Positions 43,001 through 51,761 of a DNA stretch of 64,000 nucleotides are shown piece after piece. This DNA comes from Intrasporangiaceae bacterium URHB0013 (GTDB taxonomy: Bacteria > Actinomycetota > Actinomycetes > Actinomycetales > Dermatophilaceae), in NCBI GenBank assembly GCA_000620545.1, contig KK211150.1:227105-291104 (forward strand), written 5' to 3'. The position numbers and the translations under genes were made by a program. The notes under the pieces are model-generated. The model searched no databases. It was not told the origin of the DNA and was given only the letters and a program-made list of their open reading frames with translations. Each line of letters opens with the position of its first letter. Position 1 is the stretch's first letter.

Positions 43001-43864
43001 TCAGGCGAAGGCGATGTACGCCAGCGGGTCGGAGGTCGGCTGGTCGGAGCCGCCCTCGGGCTCGACGGTGATCCCGGCGCCCTTCGAGTGGCTGGCGTCG
43101 CCGCTCAGCACGACCACCTGGTCGCCGCCGCCGGGCATGAGGCCCGCCGAGGTCATGTGACCCGTCGCGTCCTGCAGCCACAGCTGGAAGACCTTGCCCG
43201 AGGGCGGCTGCGACATGCCCGAGGTGACGATGACCGCCTTCTGGAGGGCGTTGGAGCGGACCACCGTGGCGGTGGCCCCACCCGCGAGCCGTTGCCCGTA
43301 GCGCGTCGCGTCGGGAGCGGCGAGCACCTGGTCGGCGATGGCCCGGGACGGGTCCTTGTCGATCTGGCGCCACACGGTGAACCCGCCGATGGCGAGCACC
43401 GCCACCGTGGCCGCGGCGACGAGGACGCGCCAGCTGCGGGCGAGCCCACGGGGAGGACGCGATCGGCGTCGGTCATCGAGCTGGTCGACGCCCGGCTCGG
43501 AGGGCGACTCGCGGGGCGACTCGCGAGGCGGCTCGGTGGGCGCGGTCGCCGCGGGCCGGATGGGAGCCGGAACGGGCGTGGGAGGAGCCGACCGGACGGC
43601 CTCGTCGACCGGGTCGTCCTGCGGCGCCGGGAGCGGCGGCAGCGGACGGACGGTCGCGATCTCGGCGAGCAGCCTGGTCCGCAGCGACGCCGGTGGCGCG
43701 ACCTCGGTCAGCACCGACAGCTCCGACGCCGCGGCGGCGAGGCTCTCGACCTCGGCCTGGCAGTCGCTGCAGCCGGCGAGGTGGCGCTCGAACCGCGCCC
43801 GCTCGACGTCGTCGAGGGCGTCCACGGCGTACGCACCGGACAGGGTGTGGATGTCCTCGCTCAC
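43001..43864 (-). CDS. rskA: Anti-sigma-K factor RskA
   Basis: 287 residues. The N-terminal zinc-binding anti-sigma motif is complete: His28-x3-Cys32-x2-Cys35 (ERHLAGCSDC). A Pro-rich linker follows, then one membrane helix (WRVLVAAATVAVLAIGGFTVW) and an RskA C-terminal domain outside the membrane. In M. tuberculosis RskA holds SigK inactive and is cut when the extracytoplasmic signal arrives. The GTG start overlaps the sigK stop (GTGA), so sigma and anti-sigma are made in step. Confidence 0.92.
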   Translation of the reverse strand: MSEDIHTLSGAYAVDALDDVERARFERHLAGCSDCQAEVESLAAAASELSVLTEVAPPASLRTRLLAEIATVRPLPPLPAPQDDPVDEAVRSAPPTPVPAPIRPAATAPTEPPRESPRESPSEPGVDQLDDRRRSRPPRGLARSWRVLVAAATVAVLAIGGFTVWRQIDKDPSRAIADQVLAAPDATRYGQRLAGGATATVVRSNALQKAVIVTSGMSQPPSGKVFQLWLQDATGHMTSAGLMPGGGDQVVVLSGDASHSKGAGITVEPEGGSDQPTSDPLAYIAFA

Positions 43865-44472
43865 AGTGTCACCCCCAACGTGTCTCGTAGTCTGATCAGT
43901 CCATCACGAATGCGTGTCTTGGCGGTCCCGAGGGGCAGGTCGAGCATGGTGGCCACCTCCGTGTGGGTGTACCCCGAGAGGTAGGCCAGCTCGAGGGCCT
44001 GCCGCTGGACCGGTGTGAGAGTCGTCAGTGCCCGATGCACCCGCTCCGCATCGAGCCGTTCGACGACGGCCTCCGAGGTGGAGTCGTGCGTGACGTCCTG
44101 GGTGCTGGCGCCGTAGCCCTCGTCGCGGTGGCGGGCCGCCTCCGCCGACCGGACCCGGTCGACGGCCTTGCGGTGGGCGATGGTGAGCATCCACGACAGT
44201 GCTCCACCCCTGTTCGGGTCGAAGCGTGCACTGTGCCGCCAGATCTCGAGGAAGACCTCCTGGGTGACTTCCTCGGACTGGGCGGGGTCGCGCACGACGC
44301 GACGCACGAGGCCGAAGAGCCGGGGTGAGACGGCGTCGTAGAGCTGGGCGAACGCCGTCTCGTCCCCGGTCGCCGCTCGGCGGAGCAGCTGCTCCAGCGG
44401 GACGTGGCGGGCGGTTCCCTCCGGCGACTCATCGCCGGAGGGAACCACGGAGAACCGTGACATGGGATCCAT
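43861..44472 (-). CDS. sigK: ECF sigma factor SigK
   Basis: 203 residues with the two ECF regions. Sigma-2: FAQLYDAVSPRLFGLVRRVV...EEVTQEVFLEIWRH; sigma-4: LTPVQRQALELAYLSGYTHTEVA with RIRDGLIRLRD at the end. Pairing with RskA and a fasciclin lipoprotein identifies it as the SigK subgroup. The ATG at 44472 is used; an internal ATG at 44463 is an option. The gene is 44 nt downstream of the fasciclin gene on the same strand and I find no copy of the shared promoter directly upstream, so fasciclin-sigK-rskA look like one operon with positive feedback. Confidence 0.92.
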   Translation of the reverse strand: MDPMSRFSVVPSGDESPEGTARHVPLEQLLRRAATGDETAFAQLYDAVSPRLFGLVRRVVRDPAQSEEVTQEVFLEIWRHSARFDPNRGGALSWMLTIAHRKAVDRVRSAEAARHRDEGYGASTQDVTHDSTSEAVVERLDAERVHRALTTLTPVQRQALELAYLSGYTHTEVATMLDLPLGTAKTRIRDGLIRLRDTLGVTL

Positions 44473-44516
44473 TGTGTCGCCCGTCGTCGTGGCTGCGTCT
44501 GCCTGGTCGGAGACGA

Positions 44517-45179
44517 TCAGGGCATCAGGACGCCGTCGATGATGTACACCGTGGCGTTGGCGGTCGGCACGTTGCCGCAGATGACCTTGGCGTCGGCCTT
44601 GCCGACGGTGAGGTCCTCGCCGGAGCCGTTGACCGTGATCGTGGTGCCCGCGAGCGTCTTGTGGTCGCCCGCGACCTGGTCCGGTGACAGCTTGCCGGCC
44701 ACCACGTGGTTCGTGAGGATCTTGGTCAGCGTCGGCTTGTCGGCGAGGACCTTCTTGAGGTCGGCCGCCGGGATCTTGGCGAACGCGTCGTTGACGGGCG
44801 CGAAGACGGTGATCTCGGGAGCCGAGTTCAGGGTGTCGACGAGGCCGGCCTGCTTGACGGCGGTGACGAGCGTGGACAGCAGCGGGTTGTTGCTCGCGGC
44901 GGTCGCGACCGGGTCGGTCGCCATGCCGTTGAACGAGCCCGAGCCGTCCTTCGGCACAGCAGCGCAGCCCTCACCGAAGACGGCGGCCGCGGCGTCCATG
45001 GACTCGGACGACGTCATCGTGTCCGACGGAGTCATCGTGTCGGCGGGGGTGCTGGCGGCGGGCGTGCTGCCGGCGCCGGCGGCGGCCGTGTTGTCGCTCG
45101 AGCTGCCGCAGGCCGCGAGGCTCAGGGGCAGGGCGATGGCGAGGGCGACGAGGCCGGTACGGGTCTTCATGCTCTTCAT
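44517..45179 (-). CDS. Fasciclin-domain lipoprotein (MPT70/MPT83-like)
   Basis: 220 residues from the ATG at 45179 (AAGGAG eight bases upstream; the earlier in-frame GTG at 45188 overlaps that ribosome site). Lipobox LAAC with Cys24, then a Ser/Thr/Ala-rich linker. The rest is one fasciclin domain with the H1 and H2 boxes (EITVFAPVNDAFAKIP and ATVYIIDGVLMP). In mycobacteria MPT83 and MPT70 are the main SigK targets and cell-surface adhesin-like antigens. A SigK-type promoter lies at 45221-45248. Confidence 0.93.
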   Translation of the reverse strand: MKSMKTRTGLVALAIALPLSLAACGSSSDNTAAAGAGSTPAASTPADTMTPSDTMTSSESMDAAAAVFGEGCAAVPKDGSGSFNGMATDPVATAASNNPLLSTLVTAVKQAGLVDTLNSAPEITVFAPVNDAFAKIPAADLKKVLADKPTLTKILTNHVVAGKLSPDQVAGDHKTLAGTTITVNGSGEDLTVGKADAKVICGNVPTANATVYIIDGVLMP

Positions 45180-45220
45180 GTCAGTCACTCCTTGTGGCTG
45201 TGTGGTGCACGGTCAAGAGG

Positions 45221-45248
45221 GGTTCGGTGCCGTGGTGGCTCCGGATTG
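45221..45248 (-). promoter_or_regulatory. Candidate SigK promoter of the fasciclin-sigK-rskA operon
   Basis: Read on the minus strand: CAATCCGGA, 12 bases, then CCGAACC. The two blocks and the spacing are the same as upstream of the oxidoreductase gene (46934-46961). They resemble the published mycobacterial SigK consensus (CCATCC and CCGAAT). The leader would be about 35 nt. Confidence 0.7.
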
Positions 45249-45291
45249 CTTGTCGGAGAAGTTGTTTCGTCGGTCTGGGCCTTGGCGGCGT

Positions 45292-46926
45292 TCACGCGAC
45301 GGTCACCACCACCTCCTGGATGCCGCTCGACCCGCTGGGGAACGGTGTGGCTCGCTTGGTGAGCTGCGCCTGGCCCGAGAGGTCGGTGGCGCGGACGGAG
45401 ATGCGGTGCAGGCCGGGCCTGGCGTCCCACGGGAGATACCACTGGCGCCAGTAGTCGATACCGACGTCGGGTCCGAGCTTCGCCTCCTGCCAGTCGCCGT
45501 CGTCGATCCTGACCTCGACCCCGCCGACGCCGCGGTGCTGCGCCCAGGCGACTCCGCCGATGGCCGTCGTGCCGGCCTTGATCGTCGACAGGGGCACCGG
45601 AGTGTCGATGCGCGCACTCGTCTTGATGGGGGCGTCCGTCGCCCACTGCCGCTTCGTCCAGTAGGACTGCTGGGCGGCATACGTCGTCAGGGTGAGCCTG
45701 GTCAGCCACTTCGTCGCACCGACGAAGCCGTAGAGACCCGGGGTGATGAGGCGGGCCGGGAAGCCGTGGGTGTCGCTGAGCTGGGCGCCGTTCATGCCGA
45801 TGGCGATCATCGCGTCGCGCCCGTCCCGGACCACGCCGAGCGGCGTGCTGATGGTGAAGCCGTCGACCGCGGTGCTGAGCACCTGGTCGGGTCTGCCCGT
45901 GGTGCCGGCACGGTCGAGCACGTCGGTGAGGCGGACGCCCAGCCACCGGGCTGCGCCGATGTAGCCGCCACCGACCTCGTTGGAGACGCAGGTCATGGTG
46001 ATGTCGCGCTCGATCAGCGGCATCGCGGCCAGCTCCGCGAAGGTCATGGTGAAGGGCTTCTCGACCATGCCGTCGACCTCGAGCGACCACGTGTCGACGT
46101 CGACCTGCGGCACGACGAGGTTGGTGTCGACCCGGTAGAACGTGTCGGTCGGCGTCCGCAGCGGCGAGATGCCGGGCACGCTGCTCTCGAGGCCCTTGGG
46201 CAGCGGCTTCGCGGGGTCGGCCGCCTGCGGCAGCACCACCTTCTTGGCCGACTGGGCGCCGGCGCGCAGCTGGCCACCGACGGCAGCGAGGCCCGCGAGC
46301 ACCGTGACGCCGAGGGCGCCGCCGATGAAGCCGCGGCGACCGGTGCCCGAGCGGGCGAGCCGGCCGGTGACGTCCGACCCTGCCGAGCCGTGCGGGCCGG
46401 CCGTCAGCTCGTCGCCGGCGACCGCCTTCGCGGGAAGGCCGTCCGGCGCGGTGCCGGCGGTGCCACGGGTCCCGGCGGTAGCGGCTGTAGCGGCGGTGCC
46501 GGCGGTGCCGGCGCGGCGGGCGAGCCAGACGAGGGTGGTGACGCCGGCTGCCATCGCGGCGAGGGCAGGCAGTGCGTCGAGGGGGCGGGCGGCGGGACGC
46601 AGCAGGGCGGCGACCCCGGCGAGGCCCGTCAGCAGGACGATGAAGCCGACCGCGGCGGGCAGGTGCCGCCGGGCCAGCAGGCCCGCGGCCCCGGCGAGGA
46701 CCAGTGTCACGACGAGGACCGACCCCTGCAGGATCAGCTTGTCGTTCGTGCCGAAGGTCGCGACCGCCCACTCCTTGACCGGGGTGGGGGTCAGGTCGAT
46801 CACCGTCGAGCCGATGGCGAGCACCGGCGACGACGCGGGGGCGATGAAACCTGCCACGAGGTGGCCCGCAGCGATGCCGGCGACCGCGGCGAGGATCCCG
46901 CTGAGGGCGAGTCGGAGGCGCATCAT
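45292..46926 (-). CDS. Membrane-anchored molybdopterin oxidoreductase (sulfite oxidase family)
   Basis: 544 residues from the ATG at 46926. The N-terminal ~150 residues hold about four membrane helices and an Ala/Gly/Thr-rich repeat stretch; then a twin-Arg-like GTGRRGFIGGALG and, after it, the sulfite-oxidase fold catalytic domain outside the membrane. The molybdenum ligand is Cys313 in MTCVSNEVGGG. It ends with the dimerisation domain (IDTPVPLSTIKAG, GVEVRIDDGDW). YedY-type relatives reduce methionine sulfoxides or other S-/N-oxides. Shares its promoter with the fasciclin operon, so it belongs to the SigK regulon. Confidence 0.88.
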   Translation of the reverse strand: MMRLRLALSGILAAVAGIAAGHLVAGFIAPASSPVLAIGSTVIDLTPTPVKEWAVATFGTNDKLILQGSVLVVTLVLAGAAGLLARRHLPAAVGFIVLLTGLAGVAALLRPAARPLDALPALAAMAAGVTTLVWLARRAGTAGTAATAATAGTRGTAGTAPDGLPAKAVAGDELTAGPHGSAGSDVTGRLARSGTGRRGFIGGALGVTVLAGLAAVGGQLRAGAQSAKKVVLPQAADPAKPLPKGLESSVPGISPLRTPTDTFYRVDTNLVVPQVDVDTWSLEVDGMVEKPFTMTFAELAAMPLIERDITMTCVSNEVGGGYIGAARWLGVRLTDVLDRAGTTGRPDQVLSTAVDGFTISTPLGVVRDGRDAMIAIGMNGAQLSDTHGFPARLITPGLYGFVGATKWLTRLTLTTYAAQQSYWTKRQWATDAPIKTSARIDTPVPLSTIKAGTTAIGGVAWAQHRGVGGVEVRIDDGDWQEAKLGPDVGIDYWRQWYLPWDARPGLHRISVRATDLSGQAQLTKRATPFPSGSSGIQEVVVTVA

Positions 46927-46933
46927 GGGCGGT

Positions 46934-46961
46934 GGTTCGTCGCGACACCCCTTCCGGATTG
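46934..46961 (-). promoter_or_regulatory. Candidate SigK promoter of the molybdopterin oxidoreductase
   Basis: On the minus strand CAATCCGGA, 12 bases, then ACGAACC, the same layout as at 45221-45248. The -10 block ends seven bases before the ATG, so the mRNA would be leaderless. Confidence 0.7.
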
Positions 46962-47021
46962 TCCCGACGGGGCCTCGCCTGGCCGGGCAGGTGGGGAAAG
47001 CCCATCTGCGGACACCCCCAA

Positions 47022-47044
47022 GCAAGGGTGGACAGCGCCCTTGC
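47022..47044. promoter_or_regulatory. Palindrome upstream of the carotenoid operon
   Basis: GCAAGGG and CCCTTGC flank a 9-nt centre, about 75 nt before crtE. It could be an operator for a carotenoid regulator (MarR, MerR/LitR types are known) or a hairpin of the leader. No regulator gene is in the cluster. Confidence 0.4.
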
Positions 47045-47116
47045 CCTGCGTTCGTTCCTGCCGCATGGTGGGCCTGTGACGCCGACCCGTCGAGCCGCGC
47101 CACCATGGTCGGCCGC

Positions 47117-48256
47117 ATGACCTCACAGTTGTCCACGCACTCACGAGCGCGGCTCAGGGTGGTGACCAGCGACGGCCGTGAGTCCGAGGCCGGCGCCCAC
47201 GGGCTCGCGGAGTCCCTGGCCCGCGCCGACGAGCTGCTCGAGCAGGTGTGCGAGCGCCTGGCCGACCAGTGGCGTGCGCGGTCGCCCGAGGCCGCCGACC
47301 TCCTGCCTGCCGACTTCCCGCAGCTGCTCCACGGCTGGCTGCTGCCGGCGACCGGCAAGCGCCTGCGACCGGTCATGTGCCACTGGGGCTGGGCGGCGGC
47401 CCGCGGAGCAGCCCGCCGCCAGCACGACGACGTGATCGCCATGTGTGCGGCCCTCGAGCTGGTGCACCTGTTCGCCCTCGTCCACGACGACGTCATGGAC
47501 CGCTCCGACTCCCGGCGCGGCCGCGCGACCACGCACGTCGAAGCGGCTCGCGCCCACGTCGAGGCGGGCGGGCTGGGCGACCCCACCCTCTTCGGTGACA
47601 GCATCGCCATCCTCTACGGCGACCTCGCCCTCAACGAGGCGTGGGACCTTGCCGCCGGCTGCGCGCCGTCCCTGCGTCGGGCCTGGTCCGACATGCTTCG
47701 TGAACTCGTGCAGGGCCAGCTGCTCGACATCACCGGCGCTGCGGCCCGGCGGCGCGACCTCGAGCGGGCCCGTCGCGTGGCGCGCCTCAAGTCCGGCGCC
47801 TACACGGTGCAGCGGCCACTCCACATCGGTGCGCTGGCGGCCGGTGCCGAGCCCGACGTGCTGGAGGCGCTCGACGTCTTCGGGCGCCACCTCGGCGAGG
47901 CCTTCGCGCTCCGGGACGACGTCCTCGGGGTGTGGGGCGACCCGGACCGCACCGGCAAACCGGTCGGCGACGACCTTCTCTCAGGCAAGCCCACCGTCCT
48001 GCTCGCCGAGGCGCGCGAGGTGCTGCCCCGTGACGTCGCCGAGCGTCACCTCGGGGAGCACGGCGTCGTCACCGCGGAGACGGTTCCCCTGCTGCAGCGG
48101 CTGATGCTCGAGGCCGGGGTCCTTGACCGCACGGAGCGCCGCATCGCCCACGAGGTCGAGCTCGCCTCCGAGGCGCTCGACGGGGCCAACCTCGACCCCG
48201 GCGCCGTGGCCGAGCTGCGTCGCCTCGCGCACACGATCGCGTGGCGCGACTCATGA
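47117..48256 (+). CDS. crtE: Polyprenyl (geranylgeranyl) diphosphate synthase CrtE
   Basis: 379 residues from the ATG at 47117 (47105 is possible; no clear ribosome site). First Asp-rich motif DDVMD at residues 124-128 and second LRDDVLGVWGD, with the RLRP lysine/arginine site (TGKRLRPVM) before them. It joins isopentenyl diphosphate units to make geranylgeranyl diphosphate in the cytoplasm. It heads the carotenoid operon; its stop overlaps the crtI start (ATGA). Confidence 0.9.
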   Translation: MTSQLSTHSRARLRVVTSDGRESEAGAHGLAESLARADELLEQVCERLADQWRARSPEAADLLPADFPQLLHGWLLPATGKRLRPVMCHWGWAAARGAARRQHDDVIAMCAALELVHLFALVHDDVMDRSDSRRGRATTHVEAARAHVEAGGLGDPTLFGDSIAILYGDLALNEAWDLAAGCAPSLRRAWSDMLRELVQGQLLDITGAAARRRDLERARRVARLKSGAYTVQRPLHIGALAAGAEPDVLEALDVFGRHLGEAFALRDDVLGVWGDPDRTGKPVGDDLLSGKPTVLLAEAREVLPRDVAERHLGEHGVVTAETVPLLQRLMLEAGVLDRTERRIAHEVELASEALDGANLDPGAVAELRRLAHTIAWRDS

Positions 48257-49746
48257 GCGTCGTCGTCATCGGGGCGGGCCTGTCCGGGCTGTCAGCCGCC
48301 TGCCACCTGGTCGGGCGCGGTCACGAGGTGACGCTCGTGGAGCGTCACGACGCCGCGGGTGGTCGTGGGTTGCGCCTGCGCCGGGACGGTTTCACCTTCG
48401 ACACCGGTCCGACGGTCATGACGATGCCCGACCTCGTCGGTGACGCGCTCACCGCGGCCGGCACCTCCCTGCACGACGCGCTGCCGATGCGCCTGCTCGA
48501 CCCCGCGTACCGCGCGCGCTTCGACGACGGGAGCCAGATCCTGGTGCGCCACGGCGTCGAGGCCATGCGCCAGGAGATCGCCGACACGTGCGGCAGCGTC
48601 GATGCCGCCTCCTTCGTCGACTTCGTCGACTGGCTGCGCAAGCTCTACCGGGTCGAGATGCCGCACTTCATCGACGCCAACTTCGACAGCCCGCTCGATC
48701 TCATGGCCAACCCACGGGCCGCCGCGCGCCTCGTCCGGCTGGGCGGCTTCCGCCGCCTGGGCCCGGTGATCCGCGACTGGTTCCGTGACGAGCGCCTGCA
48801 CCGGCTCTTCTCGTTCCAGGCGTTGTATGCCGGCCTGTCCCCCGAGAACGCACTGGCGCTCTACGCGGTCATCACCTACATGGACAGCATCGAAGGCGTC
48901 TGGTGGCCCGAGGGCGGGATGGACGCCGTGCCGGCCGCACTCGCGACAGCCGCGAGCAAGGCCGGCGCCGACCTCCGCTACGGCGCGACCGTGTCTCGGC
49001 TCGTCCTCGACCGCCGGGGCGCGGTGGCGGGACTGGAGCTGGAGTCCGGCGAACGCATACGCGCCGACGCTGTCGTCTGCACGCTCGACCTGCCGACGGC
49101 CTACGAGCAGCTGCTCCCGCAGCTCTCGGCACCCCGCGTCGTGCGCTCCGGCTCCTACTCACCGTCGGCCGTCGTCTGGCACGTCGGCGCCCGCGGCCTG
49201 CCAGCCGAGGGCACTGCGCACCACAACATCCATTTCGGGTCCGACTGGGACGGCGCCTTCCGTGCGCTCATCGACGACCGCCGGCTGATGCCCGACCCCT
49301 CCCGCCTCGTCTCGGTGCCCAGCCTGACCGAGCCGGGGCTCGCGCCCCCGGGCGACTCGGCGCTCTACGTCCTCGAGCCGGTGCCCAACCTCTCGGCGGG
49401 CATCGACTGGGAGCGCGAGCGCGAGCCGATGCGCGAGCGGCTGCACGGCTTCCTCACCGCCAACGGCTACCCCGACGAGGTGCTCACCGAGGAGCTCGTC
49501 ACCCCTCTCGAGTGGCAACAGCTCGGGATGCACCAAGGCACGCCGTTCTCCCTGGCCCACACGTTCCTGCAGACCGGTCCCTTCCGGCCGGGCAACCTCG
49601 ACCGGCGGGTGCCGGGCCTCGTCTTCGCCGGCTCCGGCACGGTGCCGGGCGTCGGTGTCCCGATGGTGCTGGTCAGCGGCAAGCTGGCGGCCGAGCGGGT
49701 CGACGCCTACCTCCCGGGGCCGCACCATGGACGGGATACACGGTGA
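48253..49746 (+). CDS. crtI: Phytoene desaturase CrtI
   Basis: 497 residues. The FAD-binding N-terminus VVIGAGLSGLSAACHLVGRGHEV and the GGRGLRLRRDGFTFDTGPTV region are typical of CrtI, as is the C-terminal LVFAGSGTVPGVGVPMVLVSGKLA. It carries out the desaturations from phytoene to lycopene. The ATG overlaps the crtE stop and its own stop overlaps the crtB GTG, so the genes are translationally coupled. Confidence 0.93.
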   Translation: MSVVVIGAGLSGLSAACHLVGRGHEVTLVERHDAAGGRGLRLRRDGFTFDTGPTVMTMPDLVGDALTAAGTSLHDALPMRLLDPAYRARFDDGSQILVRHGVEAMRQEIADTCGSVDAASFVDFVDWLRKLYRVEMPHFIDANFDSPLDLMANPRAAARLVRLGGFRRLGPVIRDWFRDERLHRLFSFQALYAGLSPENALALYAVITYMDSIEGVWWPEGGMDAVPAALATAASKAGADLRYGATVSRLVLDRRGAVAGLELESGERIRADAVVCTLDLPTAYEQLLPQLSAPRVVRSGSYSPSAVVWHVGARGLPAEGTAHHNIHFGSDWDGAFRALIDDRRLMPDPSRLVSVPSLTEPGLAPPGDSALYVLEPVPNLSAGIDWEREREPMRERLHGFLTANGYPDEVLTEELVTPLEWQQLGMHQGTPFSLAHTFLQTGPFRPGNLDRRVPGLVFAGSGTVPGVGVPMVLVSGKLAAERVDAYLPGPHHGRDTR

Positions 49747-50648
49747 GAACCCCTGTGCCCCGGACGGATTCGCTCCTCGCGGAGGGCTACCAGCGCTGCG
49801 CCCGGATCACCCGGCGGTTCGGCACGACCTACTACTGGGGCGCGTTGCTGCTGCCACCGGAGCGTCGACGCCACGTGTATGCCGTCTACGCCCTGTGCCG
49901 GCTCGCCGACGACATCGTCGACGACCTGGGCGCCACCGGCCCCGAGCGCGTCGACGCGACGGCCGCGGCCCTGCGCGACTTCGCCTCAGCCTTCCGCCGG
50001 GTGGCCGCCGGCGAGCCGAGCGACGACCCCGTGGTCGCCGCGATCGGCCACAGCGTGCGCACCTGCGGCATCCCCGATGAGTGCTTCGACCGCTTCTTCG
50101 GTGCCATGGCTCTCGACCTGACCCAGACGACGTACGAGACGTGGGACGACCTGCTCGCGTACATGGACGGCTCGGCGGCCGTCATCGGCGAGATGATGCT
50201 GCCGGTGCTCCAGCCGCGCTCACCGGAGGCACTCGCTCCGGCCCGCGCCCTCGGCCTCGCCTTCCAGCTGACGAACTTCCTGCGCGACGTCGGCGAGGAC
50301 CTCGACCGGGGACGGGTCTACCTGCCCCAGGAGGACCTGCGACGGTTCGGCGTCGACCCCACCGACCGTCGCGTGACCCCGGGGTGGCGATCCCTGATGC
50401 GTTTCGAGCTGGAGCGCAACCGCGCGCTCTACCGGGAGTCGGACGCCGGCATACCCCTGCTGCCCGGCTCGTCGGCGCGGTGCGTGTCCACCGCACGCAC
50501 CCTCTACGCGCGCATCCTCGAGCGCATCGAGGCCGACGACTACGACGTCTTCAGCGGGCGCGCGCGCGTCCCGACGTGGCACAAGGCCGCCCTGTCGGCG
50601 CGCATCCTCGTCCTCGGTCCGGCCCAACCACGGGAGGTCACCCCATGA
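49743..50648 (+). CDS. crtB: Phytoene synthase CrtB
   Basis: 301 residues from the overlapping GTG. Typical features: RRHVYAVYALCRLADDIVDD with the first Asp motif, and the second substrate motif LTNFLRDVGEDLDRGRVYLP. It condenses two geranylgeranyl diphosphates to phytoene. The next gene starts within its stop codon. Without earlier codons the N-terminus is short, as usual. Confidence 0.93.
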   Translation: MRTPVPRTDSLLAEGYQRCARITRRFGTTYYWGALLLPPERRRHVYAVYALCRLADDIVDDLGATGPERVDATAAALRDFASAFRRVAAGEPSDDPVVAAIGHSVRTCGIPDECFDRFFGAMALDLTQTTYETWDDLLAYMDGSAAVIGEMMLPVLQPRSPEALAPARALGLAFQLTNFLRDVGEDLDRGRVYLPQEDLRRFGVDPTDRRVTPGWRSLMRFELERNRALYRESDAGIPLLPGSSARCVSTARTLYARILERIEADDYDVFSGRARVPTWHKAALSARILVLGPAQPREVTP

Positions 50649-51691
50649 CCATGCGCTTCCTGCGCCACACCGCGGCCCGCGTCGGCGACGTGCAGCCGCC
50701 GAGCGCGACCCAGCGGCGGAGCCCGAACCCCTTGCGGCTGCTCCCGGAGGAGCCGCGCGACCGGCTGACCGGCACGTGGCGCGACGCGCGCCCGGGCCGG
50801 ATCAAGCGGTCGTTCCTCGATGCCCAGGCGCGCAACCCCGGCGGCTGGCACGTCGTCGGCGCCTCCACCGAGCTCGGCGCCGACCGCTCGGTGGCCCGGA
50901 CCCTCGGTGACCGCGAGGTCGTGCTCTGGCGCGCCACGGACGGCGGGCTGCTCGCCGGCCCCGGCACCTGCCCGCACCTCGGCGCGCTCCTCGACGACTG
51001 CGAGGTCATGCACGACCGGGTCCACTGCCGCTGGCACGGGCTGGCCCTCGGGCCCGGCGTGCGTCGCGACTGGCTCACCTACCCCGCCCTCGACGACGGC
51101 GTGCTCCTCTGGGTGCAGCTGCCTACCGACGGCGAGCCGCCGACCGACGCCCCCGCGGTGACCGTGCGCCCGCCCGGCGACGCGTCCTTCGCGACCGTGG
51201 TCTCGCTGCGGGGGACGTGCGAGCCGTCCGACGTCATCGCCAACCGGCTGGACCCGTGGCACGGCACCTGGTACCACCCGTACGCCTTCAGCCACCTCAG
51301 CGTCGATGACGATGCCTCGTCCGACGACCGCCTCGTCGTCGACGTCGCCTTCCGCGTGACGCGGAGGTATGCCGTACCGGTGCGGGCCGAGTTCACGTGC
51401 CCCGATGCGCGGACCATCGTCATGACCATCGTCGACGGCGAGGGTGTGGGCAGCGTGGTCGAGACCCACGCCACGCTCCTGGGCCACGACCGCGCCGGGC
51501 GGCCGACGACGGTCGTCACCGAGGCGACGATCGCCCACTCCGACCGCAAGGGCTTCGGGGTGGCCCGCGCCCTGTCGCCGCTGCTCCGGCCCGCGGTGGC
51601 GTCGACGGCCCGGCGGCTGTGGGTCGACGACATGGCCTACGCCGAGCGGCGGTGGCTGCTGCGCGACCGCGGCGAGACGTTCGGCTACTGA
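50645..51691 (+). CDS. Rieske [2Fe-2S] protein of the carotenoid operon
   Basis: 348 residues, ATG overlapping the crtB stop. The Rieske ligands are Cys109-x-His111 (TCPHLG) and Cys128-x2-His131 (CRWHG). The C-terminal half after residue 150 is a separate domain rich in beta strands and contains HGTWYHPYAFSHLS, which could hold a metal site. I recall Rieske/DUF5914 genes in other actinobacterial carotenoid clusters, but know of no defined reaction. It might hydroxylate, ketolate or desaturate a carotenoid ring or serve as an electron carrier for CrtU. It has no signal peptide or membrane helix. Confidence 0.85.
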   Translation: MTMRFLRHTAARVGDVQPPSATQRRSPNPLRLLPEEPRDRLTGTWRDARPGRIKRSFLDAQARNPGGWHVVGASTELGADRSVARTLGDREVVLWRATDGGLLAGPGTCPHLGALLDDCEVMHDRVHCRWHGLALGPGVRRDWLTYPALDDGVLLWVQLPTDGEPPTDAPAVTVRPPGDASFATVVSLRGTCEPSDVIANRLDPWHGTWYHPYAFSHLSVDDDASSDDRLVVDVAFRVTRRYAVPVRAEFTCPDARTIVMTIVDGEGVGSVVETHATLLGHDRAGRPTTVVTEATIAHSDRKGFGVARALSPLLRPAVASTARRLWVDDMAYAERRWLLRDRGETFGY

Positions 51692-51719
51692 CGGATCCGG
51701 CTCGAACGGGCGCTCAGCA

Positions 51720-51761
51720 GGCGGCGCTCACCCGGCGGCGCTCAGCCGGCGGCGCCCAGCG
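51720..51761. repeat. 14-bp tandem repeat at the 3' end of crtU
   Basis: Three copies of a 14-bp unit beginning GGCGGCGCTCA (51720, 51734, 51748; the last diverged) span the crtU stop. They lie between 8-bp arms CGGGCGCT (51707-51714) and AGCGCCCG (51758-51765), so the region could also fold as the terminator of the two convergent operons. Confidence 0.6.

Noticed and set aside
44473..44516. A separate SigK promoter directly upstream of sigK
   Set aside because: The CAATCC/CGAACC pair is not found in this gap or in the end of the fasciclin gene, so sigK most likely depends on the fasciclin promoter.
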